From Onthophagus taurus (lineage: Eukaryota > Arthropoda > Insecta > Coleoptera > Scarabaeidae), in assembly GCF_036711975.1 (NCBI RefSeq), contig NC_091968.1, positions 248,001 to 312,000 of the forward strand: DNA of 64,000 nucleotides, read 5' to 3'. Position numbers and translations under genes: made by a program. Below the pieces are notes generated by a model. That model made no database searches. It had not been told where the DNA came from and worked only from the letters and a program-made list of their open reading frames with translations. Below, piece by piece: positions 23,801 to 35,800 of the stretch (within the stretch, counting starts at the first letter, position 1; the number at the start of each line of letters is the position of its first letter).

Positions 23801-26800
23801 TGGTTTATACTTATTTGCTTTCATATTCGGGACCAGCGGCTGTTTGGTCAGACGTCTTGTTCAATTTCTCTGCAAGATGTTGAAGGATTTATAGCAAGTG
23901 AAGCCAACACATTGACTTCATCCTCTTGCAGGTCATTTTGGTATGTTTTTGCACGTGGTTTGGGGAAGGACCAAAAATCTATTAAATTTTCTGCTAATCG
24001 GCTGAAGGTTCTTACGTGCGGTTGTCTTCTTTCCGGATACTTTGTGAAATATAATTCCGCGGCTAACGTGGCATTCTTATCTGATAACATATAGCGTTCC
24101 ATCATGTTACATTTTTCATAATTTTCGAAATTCATTGTAAAGTTTTATTCAGTTTTGTTATACAGTCAACGCCCGCTTAACGTACGCCCGCTTTACGTAC
24201 GTTCGCAGATACGTACAAGACGTTTTATGACCTCGTGTTCGTACAACGTACATTTGTCATCCGCATTAACGTACATCGACGATCCAATTTCATTATTAAA
24301 CTAGAAAAATAAGAGCCTTATTTTTACATTTTATTCTAATTTAAAAAAGTCGGTACAAGTAAAGATAGCTTAAATAACTTAATAAATAAACGATTATTAA
24401 CTTATCGATTCTTAAGTTTTTTTAGTTAAAAATTGTTTTAAGGTTAATTGCCTAAGGCCAGTCTTCTTTTTCTCTATGTACATGGTTTTGTAACAAGTAA
24501 ACGCATCACGGAGTATACCTACAACATTAGAACTTCGTTCCATATTTGGGTCTACATTCTCTATGACATCGGCGAGATTTTCCATTTTATTTAAAATTTC
24601 ACTTAAAGTTTCTAAGTTTAATACATTTTCTTTGGGCAGGTCTTCAACGGCGTCATCGTCATTCGTTTCGACATTATCTGTCTTTTGTAATTCCATGAGA
24701 TCTTCGATAGACAACTCTTCGTCATGTGATTCTATTAACTCTTCGATATCTTCTTCGTTTATTTCCAAGCCTAAGCGCGTTCCAATTTCTATCACGCCTT
24801 CTACAACTTCGTTTTGAAGATTTTCAACATTTGTTTCTTCGTCATAAACAAATTGCGGGCACATCTTTTTCCACGCTCTTTTCATTGTCGTTTCTTTAAC
24901 TTCATCCGAAGAGGCAGATATATTTTTAATTCCATTATGAATATTGTAATCTTTCCAATAAGACTTAACCGTTAATTCCTTATTATCATCAATAGCTTTA
25001 ATCATGCTTACCATAGTTGCACGTAAATAATATTTCTTAAACGCGGCTATAACGGTTTGGTCCATCGGTTGGATTAATGATGTCGTATTTGGTGGCAAAA
25101 ATATTACCTTTATATTGGGACATAACTCATTTAACGTTATTGGATGCCCTGGGGCATTATCAAGAAGTAGTAATGCTTTAAACGCTGAGTTGTTTTTAGA
25201 GCAGTAATCTTTCACTTGTGGAATAAAGTTGTTTCTATACCAATCTTCAAATACAGATTTCGTGACCCAAGCTTTACGATTTGATTTCCAAATCACTGGC
25301 ATTGATGACTTTGATACACCTTTAAGCGCTCTCGGATTTTCACTATGGTAAACCAACATTGGCTTCAATTTAAAATCACCTGCCGCGTTTCCACCTAGTA
25401 ATAAAGTTAGACGATCTTTGGCAGCTTTATATCCCGGCATACGTTTCTCATCTTTAGTGATATATGTGTTGGAAGGCATCTTCTTCCAAAACAATCCCGT
25501 TTCGTCAACATTAAAGATTTGATGTGGACTGTAATTTCCATCATGGACAATAGCTTTTAGTGTTGCTATAAATTCACTAGCAGCGTTAGAGTCTGCACTC
25601 GCTGCTTCTCCTGTCAATTTCACTTTAATTAAGTTGGCCCTGATTTTAAATCTTCTAAACCATCCCCAACTTGCATTAAACGTATCAGTTGCGTTCTCAT
25701 CCATTTTTTTTCTTAATTCTGAATAAATTTCCTTAGCTTTTTGTTGGATAGCAGAAAGACTTAAAGGAATATTTCTGTGTAATTGAGAGTCTAACCAAAC
25801 TTTCAAAATCCCCTCCATTTCTTCCATCACATTAGAACGTATACGAGTACCTGAAGTTTGTTGAAGATTTACCCCATCTTTAACATAACACTTTAAACAT
25901 TCTTTTGATTTTAGTATTGTGTTAACTGTTGATCTACTGTATCCTAAACGTCTTCCTATTTCCGCTAGTTTTTCACCCTTCTCTGCCATTTCAATAATTT
26001 TCAGTTTTTCAGTAAAAGTAATCGTTTTTCTTCTTTTCGAACCTTGTTCTATCTCGCGGTCACCTTTCCTTTTATTCATTTTCAACTTTTTATTTCTAAA
26101 ATCCCGTTTGATCGAAATGTATTGACGCGGACGATGTCTGAAACGATGTGAAGCGAACTCAGGACGTATATCGATTGAATTCACAAAGATATTTTTTCGT
26201 CCGGTCTCTTTCGGTAAATCTCCTATGCAAAATGTGGTAAAATAGAGTAGTGTAACGAGCAAAGTAGGAAAGTCCCGAGTCGGCCGTAAGTGTACGTTCG
26301 TACGAACAAGTTGTACGTTCGTGCGAACAAAGATCATCTTGGAACCAATTAAACATAAATATACGTATTCTTATGGATATTTCGTGTTCGTTTAACGTAC
26401 ATTCGTTATACGTACGGTAACTCAGGAACGCATTGTGTACGTTAAGTGAGCGCTCACTGTACTTTGACACTTAACATGCTGGTGCTTCGTACCAGCACAT
26501 AATGCCAGAGTTCTTAAATAATTTTTAAATACAAACTTTGGCAATTATTTGATACATTATGTTCCATCATATGTCAGTTCCAGCAACATTCACTTTTAAA
26601 TACATACATTAGTTTTAGATAGAACAAAATGAATTTTTGTTAATTATTCAATAACCATAAGAAATATACCCCACAAACTATATATATTTGTTATCAGAAG
26701 AAAATAACAAACTATTTTAGGTCATAGCCAACTATGGTTTCCATTTAAAAAAATAAAATTACGTCTAAAATCTCGAAAATAACAAATGGGAAAAAAATTC

Positions 26801-29800
26801 TACCTACGCCACTTAATTCTTTGTAAAAAGTTGCCCATATAATGTTTTATTTATAATACTCCATCTTTGATAATAAGTGAGATATTCGCGATTCTCGTTT
26901 TCGCAGAATTTTCAGTTTTTGCTGATAGGGCGAAAACAAAAGACGGTAGCTGTTCAGAGTTTTCGTCATTAGCATTTTCTCGAAAAACGAGATCATGACA
27001 TGTAAGCTACTTTTTTTCTATCACTTTTAGTTTCGGAGATATCCTATGCGGACATCGCAATTGGGACACCTGTACATTAAAAAAATTAATAACAATAATT
27101 TATTACTTTATATTCATTAGGGATGGTGATACGGACACAATAGAGGTTAGAGTTTACCCAGGGAAGTTACAAGTTTCACAGGCATTCTGCACCGTGCCCG
27201 TGGACGTAGCAACAACCGTAGCAGATTTGATTAAGGAAGCATTAAGAAGATTTGGACTTGTCGATTTTAAATGCGAAGATTATCGTTGTAGCGAGGTTTT
27301 ATTAGATAGAGGAGTAACGGAAAGAGTTTTATCATGGAATGAACGTCCTTGGGAAATAATGAAACAACTCGGACAAGAAAGTATCCGCCAAATGGAATTG
27401 ATGCGTTTCTATTTGCAATTGAAACAAGATCCGCACGGTCCAAATTTGGCACTGTTCGTCGGCAACTTGCCGCCGAACCTCTCCGAACGAAACTACGAGT
27501 GCATACTCACCGAGTTCCTCGGGCGCGAGAACAAATTTTCAAAAATCGGTCCGATTTATTACGAATACGGCTCGATGGTGATCACTTACGAGGACTCGGA
27601 TAAGGCGGTTCGCGCCCTTTACGCACTGCGCGAATCCAAATTCGAAGACAAACATCTGCTGGTGATGCTCTTGCCCAATATCGAGCCGACGATGGTTCCA
27701 ACCGGCGTTCAACCGCTTCTCGTTTTCGTCAATGTGAAATCGGGGGGCTGTCAGGGTCTCGAGTTGATATCCAGTTTTAGGAAATTATTGAATCCCTATC
27801 AAGTATTTGATTTGGATAATGGGGGTCCGTTGCCCGGATTGTACGTGTTTCGGAATATCCAGAATTATAAGATTTTGGTTTGTGGCGGTGACGGGACGAT
27901 CGGATGGGTTTTACAGTGTTTGGACAATGTAGGGCAAGATTCGCAGTGTTCGTCACCGGCTTGCGCGATCGTCCCATTAGGAACTGGTAAGTTTCATATT
28001 AAATAACATTTCTGTATGATATCACAGGAACTAGAAGTTTTTTATTGATGTGTTTAATTGATGATATTTCCACAAGAATCCTTCAAGAAATGAATTTTAT
28101 AGCGAATTTTGAAAATTATCGATGAAAATTGCAACATCGAAAATTTTATCAAAACTTCAAATATTGTTTTCTCAAAAACTAAAAGTGATATTTCAAAACG
28201 GGTTGGTTCATTGGAAAGAAGATACTTTTATTAACACTTTGGGAAATTTTCATACTCATATTCCAAGAACTGGATTTTATGCGAATTTTTAAAACTTAAT
28301 CGGCGAAAATTGCAAAATTCGAAAAAATTGTCGATCATTTCAAACATTTATTTTTCAAAAACTAAAAGTGATTTTTCAAAACGGCTTGTTGCGTTAAAAA
28401 GGGGATACTTTAATTAATAATTGATGATATTTCCACAAGAATCCTTCAAGAAATGAATTTTATAGCGAATTTTGAAAATTATCGATGAAAATTGCAACAT
28501 CGAAAATTTTATCAAAACTTCTAATGTTGTTTTCTCAAATACTAAAAGTGATATTTCAAAACGGGTTGGTTCATTGGAAAGAAGACACTTTTATTAACAC
28601 TTTGGGAAATTTTCATACTCATATTCCAAGAACTGGATTTTATGCGAATTTTTAAAACTTAATCGGCGAAAATTGCAAAATTCGAAAAAATTGTCGATCA
28701 TTTCAAAAATTTATTTTTTAAAAACTAAAAGTGATTTTTCAAAACGGCTTGTTGCGTTAAAAAGGGGATACTTTAATTAATAATTGATGATATTTCCACA
28801 AGAATCCTTCAAGAAATGAATTTTATAGCGAATTTTGAAAATTATCGATGAAAATTGCAACATCGAAAATTTTATCAAAACTTCTAATATTGTTTTCTCA
28901 AAAACTAAAAGTGATATTTCAAAACGGGTTGGTTCATTGGAAAGAAGACACTTTTATTAACACTTTGGGAAATTTTCATACTCATATTCCAAGAACTGGA
29001 TTTTATGCGAATTTTTAAAACTTAATCGGCGAAAATTGCAAAATTCGAAAAAATTGTCGATCATTTCAAAAATTTATTTTTCAAAAACTAAAAGTGATTT
29101 TTCAAAACGGCTTGTTGCGTTAAAAAGGGGACACTTTAATTAATAATTGATGATATTTCCACAAGAATCCTTCAAGAAATGAATTTTATAGCGAATTTTG
29201 AAAATTATCGATGAAAATTGCAACATCGAAAATTTTATCAAAACTTCTAATATTGTTTTCTCAAAAACTAAAAGTGATATTTCAAAACGGGTTGGTTCAT
29301 TGGAAAGAAGACACTTTTATTAACACTTTGGGAAATTTTCATACTCATATTCCAAGAACTGGATTTTATGCGAATTTTTAAAACTTAATCGGCGAAAATT
29401 GCAAAATTCGAAAAAATTGTCGATCATTTCAAACATTTATTTTTCAAAAACTAAAAGTGATTTTTCAAAACGGCTTGTTGCGTTAAAAAGGGGACACTTT
29501 AATTAATAATTGATGATATTTCCACAAGAATCCTTCAAGAAATGAATTTTATAGCGAATTTTGAAAATTATCGATGAAAATTGCAACATCGAAAATTTTA
29601 TCAAAACTTCAAATATTGTTTTCTCAAAAACTAAAAGTGATATTTCAAAACGGGTTGGTTCATTGGAAAGAAGACACTTTTATTAACACTTTGGGAAATT
29701 TTCATACTCATATTCCAAGAACTGGATTTTATGCGAATTTTTAAAACTTAATCGGCGAAAATTGCAAAATTCGAAAAAATTGTCGATCATTTCAAAAATT

Positions 29801-32800
29801 TATTTTTCAAAAACTAAAAGTGATTTTTCAAAACGGCTTGTTGCGTTAAAAAGGGGACACTTTAATTAATAATTGATGATATTTCCACAAGAATCCTTCA
29901 AGAAATGAATTTTATAGCGAATTTTGAAAATTATCGATGAAAATTGCAACATCGAAAATTTTATCAAAACTTCTAATATTGTTTTCTCAAAAACTAAAAG
30001 TGATATTTCAAAACGGGTTGGTTCATTGGAAAGAAGACACTTTTATTAACACTTTGGGAAATTTTCATACTCATATTCCAAGAACTGGATTTTATGCGAA
30101 TTTTTAAAACTTAATCGGCGAAAATTGCAAAATTCGAAAAAATTGTCGATCATTTCAAAAATTTATTTTTCAAAAACTAAAAGTGATTTTTCAAAACGGC
30201 TTGTTGCGTTAAAAAGGGGACACTTTAATTAATAATTGATGATATTTCCACAAGAATCCTTCAAGAAATGAATTTTATAGCGAATTTTGAAAATTATCGA
30301 TGAAAATTGCAACATCGAAAATTTTATCAAAACTTCTAATATTGTTTTCTCAAAAACTAAAAGTGATATTTCAAAACGGGTTGGTTCATTGGAAAGAAGA
30401 CACTTTTATTAACACTTTGGGAAATTTTCATACTCATATTCCAAGAACTGGATTTTATGCGAATTTTTAAAACTTAATCGGCGAAAATTGCAAAATTCGA
30501 AAAAATTGTCGATCATTTCAAAAATTTATTTTTCAAAAACTAAAAGTGATTTTTCAAAACGGCTTGTTGCGTTAAAAAGGGGACACTTTAATTAATAATT
30601 GATGATATTTCCACAAGAATCCTTCAAGAAATGAATTTTATAGCGAATTTTGAAAATTATCGATGAAAATTGCAACATCGAAAATTTTATCAAAACTTCT
30701 AATATTGTTTTCTCAAAAACTAAAAGTGATATTTCAAAACGGGTTGGTTCATTGGAAAGAAGACACTTTTATTAACACTTTGGGAAATTTTCATACTCAT
30801 ATTCCAAGAACTGGATTTTATGCGAATTTTTAAAACTTAATCGGCGAAAATTGCAAAATTCGAAAAAATTGTCGATCATTTCAAACATTTATTTTTCAAA
30901 AACTAAAAGTGATTTTTCAAAACGGCTTGTTGCGTTAAAAAGGGGATACTTTAATTAATAATTGATGATATTTCCACAAGAATCCTTCAAGAAATGAATT
31001 TTATAGCGAATTTTGAAAATTATCGATGAAAATTGCAACATCGAAAATTTTATCAAAACTTTTTCAAATCTTTTCGCAGATTAACTTCAGGCATTGTGTA
31101 AGAGTGATAATGTTAAAATGTGGTTAAAAAATAAACTTTAAAACTTGTTTGTGATTTAGTTTTTGAATCACATGGTTTATAGCGCCATCTATAGAGTAAA
31201 ATTGTTGTTAAAAAATAACTATGAAGCACCTGTGAAGTTAGTGTGAAGTTAGTAGGTAGTTAGTTGCCAAAAAATATGTGTGAGTTATGAATATCGAAGA
31301 ATAAACTCCAGAAGAAACAAGTAAGGTTAAAACAGAAATGACAGCAGTATATTTCTTTAGCAACGTTCCAAAGCTCGACGAATGGACTTTCGCTATAAAA
31401 AATTTTTTGATATTAGATGGATTGGACAAATGTATACTTGGAACAGAAACTTAAAATTAGTTTTATCCATTGACGGAACCCTCTATGTACATATTAAAGA
31501 CGTAAGGGACCAACTAAAAGCTTTATTTAACGACACCTATTTCTCAAGGAAAATCAGTCTACTTCGAAATTTGATAAATACGCGTCTAGAAATTTGTATC
31601 TCATACAATGGAGTCATACGTAAATCAGATTGTAGATACAGCTCGGAAGTTGATGAGTACTGGTTTTAAGATTGATGAGGAGTGATCATGGCGATTGAAC
31701 ATTCTGATGTAGTGGTAACAGGAGATTTAATAAAAACATAGCTATTGGACATGGAACCAACAGCAAGTGAAACAGGTACAGCTTTTGCTGGTGTTACAAA
31801 GAATGAATTTAATACTACAGGAAAAAGAAATCCAGGATTAAGTAAAAGAAAAGACTTAAAGGATATAAAATGTTTCGTATGTAAGCAAATGGGGCATTAT
31901 AAAAACAAGTATCCGAACAAAGAAAATGGTAAAAGAATCAAATGCTTTCAGTGCTATGTTTGTAAATGGAAAGTTCAAAAACCGCGACTGCATGGTATAT
32001 AGATTCAGGGGCCAGTGTTCAACTAACAGTACGAAAGGACTGGTTAGAAGATATCTCAACAGGTGGCAGTCTACAGGATTATTATTAATATTGCTGCCGG
32101 GCTGAGGAGAGCGGCCCCTCTCGTTACCGCGACCTATAAGATCTATTGTAACTTTAGTCATCGTAGACTAGCTCACGTCGATCACAATGAGCTTTATAAA
32201 ATGATAAAAAATGTAAAAGGAATGCAAATTACCACGAAAACAAATGTAACGAATCGATGTACAGTTTGTTGCGAAGGTAAACAAACAAGATTGCCATTCA
32301 AACACATGGGCACAAAAGCAATTTCGACTTCATTCGGATATTTGTGGACCTATGGAAACGACATCATGGGGGGTTCAAAGTATTTGCTGATTTTCGAAGA
32401 TGATTAGAAATACGAGGTGATAGATCGTTTCAAAGATTTTAAAGCATTGGTGGATAACCAAACAGATTCAAGAATTAAGGTTTTACGAAGTGATAACGGA
32501 GAGATGGATCAATATCGGCGAAGAAACGAACTTTCAGAGCGGATGAACCGTTCATCATTAGTCGAGAAAGCAAAATGTTGATTGCAACACAGAAGCTGAA
32601 TACATGGCAATGTGCGAAATAGCTAAAGAAGCAAGGTAGAAGCAGGGTGGTTCAAATTCGATGTCCTTTTAGGCTCTCTCGGAAACTATAAAAGTTAGAA
32701 AAAAAGTAGCTGACATGTCTCGATTTCTTTTTTTAAATAAATTCCAATGTCGAAAACCTCAAAGCGCTATCCTCTTTTGTTTTTCTCCTAGAGGCCAAAA

Positions 32801-35800
32801 TTGAAAATATCGTAAAACCGGCAAGTGCAATTATCTTGGTTATTATCAGTGTTGTTAAATACCCGGGTGTTTATTTTTAAGGGTAAATATCCTGGATATA
32901 TACCCGTGGGTATTTACCCAAGATGGGTATTTTGAGGTATTTATAAATTTAATTTAAATTGAGTTGATGGCAGTTTTGCAAGCACTTCAAAAATGCAGAG
33001 TCACTTATCGACATACCAAACTTATTTATAACATCTACAATTCTACAAGAATGCTACAATGACGGTAAAATTGCATGAAAGTACTGAAGAGTGTAAAAGT
33101 AGTAAAGTACTGATTGTGAGCAAAACAAGGCGGGACACTGTTGAACTCAAATTGTTCATCACAGTCCTCAGAGTGCATTTAAACAACTGGATTGGACCCA
33201 AAAAGGCATAAACATTGATTGCAAATGCTTAAATAATTTGCGCTACGCGGACAATATAGTTCTTATATCGGATAGCCTTGGAGAGATTAAACTAATGATG
33301 AACGACTTAAAGGAGGTGTGTGCAAGAGTCGTGCTAAATATCAACAAGGAGAAATCAATCAAATAATGAGATTGAGAGGGTTCACAGCTATGTATATCTT
33401 GGCTATGAGGTTCGTGTATCGAGAGATAATTAAACAAGCGAACTAAACAGAAGAATCTTAGAGACATCTTCAAGAGAAAAGGCCAAGAAAGGCTTTCAAT
33501 CAATGCTTGTTTCCGGTTATGACATAAGGCTCCGAAACTTTAACATTAACGGTAACCACTGCCAGGAGGGTCCAAGTAGCGCAAAGATAGATGGAGAGGT
33601 CGATCCTGGGTCTAACTCTGAGGGACTACATACGAAATGAAGACCTATGAAGAAGAACGGTCATGTGATGCGAATCAAGAATGAGCAGTGGACAAAACGG
33701 TTGCTCGAGTGAAGACCCGAAGTAGACGTCAAAAGAATGACCAACAATTGGATTCAAACAGCATAGAATAGGGAAGGTCTATGTCCAACAATGGACGCAG
33801 AGGGCTGCTTGGTGATAATCATAATAACTTGATCTAATCTAAATTACGGCAGATTCGTCTTTGATTGTTGACAATTCCTCGTCTTCCTCTTCATTTTTAT
33901 TGGAATCGATATATTTTTACTGGTATCACTTTTATACCCACTGTTTGGGTATTTACCCTGGGCCGGGGTAAATACCCGGATAAATACCCATTTTAGAAAT
34001 ACCTACCCGCCAGGTATTTACCCAGCGCCCATCACTGGTTATTATTATAGGTCCATTTAAAAAAACGAAAATTGTCATATCTCAAAATCTAAAACCGAAA
34101 AATTTTTTTTGACTACGTCATCAAATTCTCTGTAAAAAGTGTCCATATAATGTCTTACAATTAGTTATAATACTCCATCTATAATAATAACCAAGATAAT
34201 TGCACTTGCTGGTTTTACGATATTTTCAACTTTGGCCTCTAGGGGAAAAACAAAAGACGATAGCGCTTTGAGGTTTTCGACATTGGAATTTATTAAAAAA
34301 AAGAGATCGAGACATGCAAGCTACTTTTTTTCTAACTCATAGTTTCCGAGATAGCCTATTCGGACATCGAATTTGAACCATCCAGTACATACCTAAGACA
34401 TTTGTACAATGATTTGGTTGGTGAAATAAAATGTATAACAATATACAATGACAACCATTACCAGTACATCACAAACGAACCAAACATATCAATGTGAAAT
34501 ATCATTTTATATTTGTTTCACTACATGCGTATCGATGAAACGATGGCAGATATTTTAATCAAATCACTGAACAGATGCAGCAAAAGAAATTTATAGAAGG
34601 TTTGGGTCTTCAAACAAGTTTAGATGTAAATAAACATCAAATCTCGTTTGTGGTGTAGTTTTAACCCTTTGTGTCCAGACGGTACTTTAAAGTACCGGTA
34701 ATTTTAAACACTCATTTTAAACTGTAGTTATCTATTCGGCGCATTTAGATCTGTCTGTACTTTCTACTATACAAGTGTATACAAGAAATAATCTGTATAA
34801 AAAACGTCGCAATCCGCACTGTAGGGTTTTTAGGTACACTTTAAACTTATTCATCCAGATGTGAGGTTAGAAGTTTAGTGAAAAGTGGTGCTGTTGAATT
34901 TTGTTGTTCAAGAAGGTATTTCTTTTTAAAAAGAAAACATTGAGCTTAAATTTAAAATAAGTCTCATTCCTTAATTTCAATAAACATTGTTTCTAAGAAT
35001 TTTTAAATTAGCATCTTTTTTGACTCTTTTAAATGTAAGTGTTGTTTCAACATTTTTGTTCTTAATATTTTTCCAATCAAACCCAACAATTATTATACAT
35101 CATTTTAAAGAGAAAGCTTTGAGCTTTAATTTAAAATAAGTTTCATTCCTTAACTTCAATAAATACGGCTTCCAGGAATTTTTAAAATAGCATCTTTTTT
35201 GACACTCTTAGGTTATACGAAAATGTAAGGTTTATTTCAACTTTTTTTTCTCTATATTTTTCCAATCCAACCCAACAATTATTATACATCATTTTAAAGA
35301 GAAAGCTTTGAGCTTTAATTTAAAATAAGTTTCATTCCTTAAGTTCAATAAATACGGCTTCCAGGAATTTTTAAAATAGCATCTTTTTTGACACTCTTAG
35401 GTTATACGAAAATGTAAGTTTTATTTCAACTTTTTTTTCTCTATATTTTTCCAATCCAACCCAACAATTATTATACATCATTTTAAAGAGAAATCTTTGA
35501 GCTTTAATTTAAAATAAGTTTCATTCCTTAATTTCAATAAATACGGCTTACAGGAATTTTTAAATTAGCATCTTTTTAACATTTTTAGGTTATTCGAAAA
35601 TGTAAGTTTTGTTTAAAAATTTTTTTTCTCTATATTTTTCCAATCCAACCCAACAATTATTATACATCATTTTAAAGAGAAAGCTTTGAGCTTTAGTTTA
35701 GAATAAGTCTCATTCTTTAATTTCAATAAATACGGCTTCCAGGAATTTTTTAATTAGCATCTTTTTTTACACTTAGACTATGCGAAAATAGGGGGATTGC

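Larger units (their letters stand above)
21431..27072. mobile_element. M1: mariner-like fold-back element filling DGK theta intron 6
   Basis: The left end CAGGGTGTCCCAATTTCGAT (21431) is mirrored by a right end finishing GGGACACCTG (27072), with TA at both borders. The inverted arms exceed 450 bp: 21431-21903 against about 26610-27072. Inside are a Tc1-type inverted element (21904-23352), a minus-strand transposase remnant (23356-24135) and a complete Tigger (24163-26459). A plus-strand piece of the same transposase region lies at about 26475-26560, so the two arms carry transposase fragments in inverted orientation. Only about 65 bases of intron 6 lie outside the element. Confidence 0.88.
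32643..34385. mobile_element. Fold-back element D, related to M1, inserted in Copia RNase H
   Basis: The left end CAGGGTGGTTCAAATTCGAT is mirrored by ATCGAATTTGAACCATCCAG (ending 34385). Arms of about 200 bp at each side are inverted repeats, and share blocks with M1 such as GAAAAAAAGTAGCT and GACATGTC. The interruption separates [12 protein letters not shown] from [12 protein letters not shown] of the Copia RNase H, which would be adjacent in an intact element. A hAT element fills the middle. Confidence 0.8.

Noticed and set aside
26080-26337. 86-codon N-terminal extension of the Tigger transposase
   Set aside because: It runs toward the terminal repeat region, and the basic MNKRKGD start fits the family better.
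28058-31062. Regular repeats considered as a CRISPR array
   Set aside because: The whole 363-bp unit is repeated without unique spacers, in a eukaryotic intron; this is satellite DNA.
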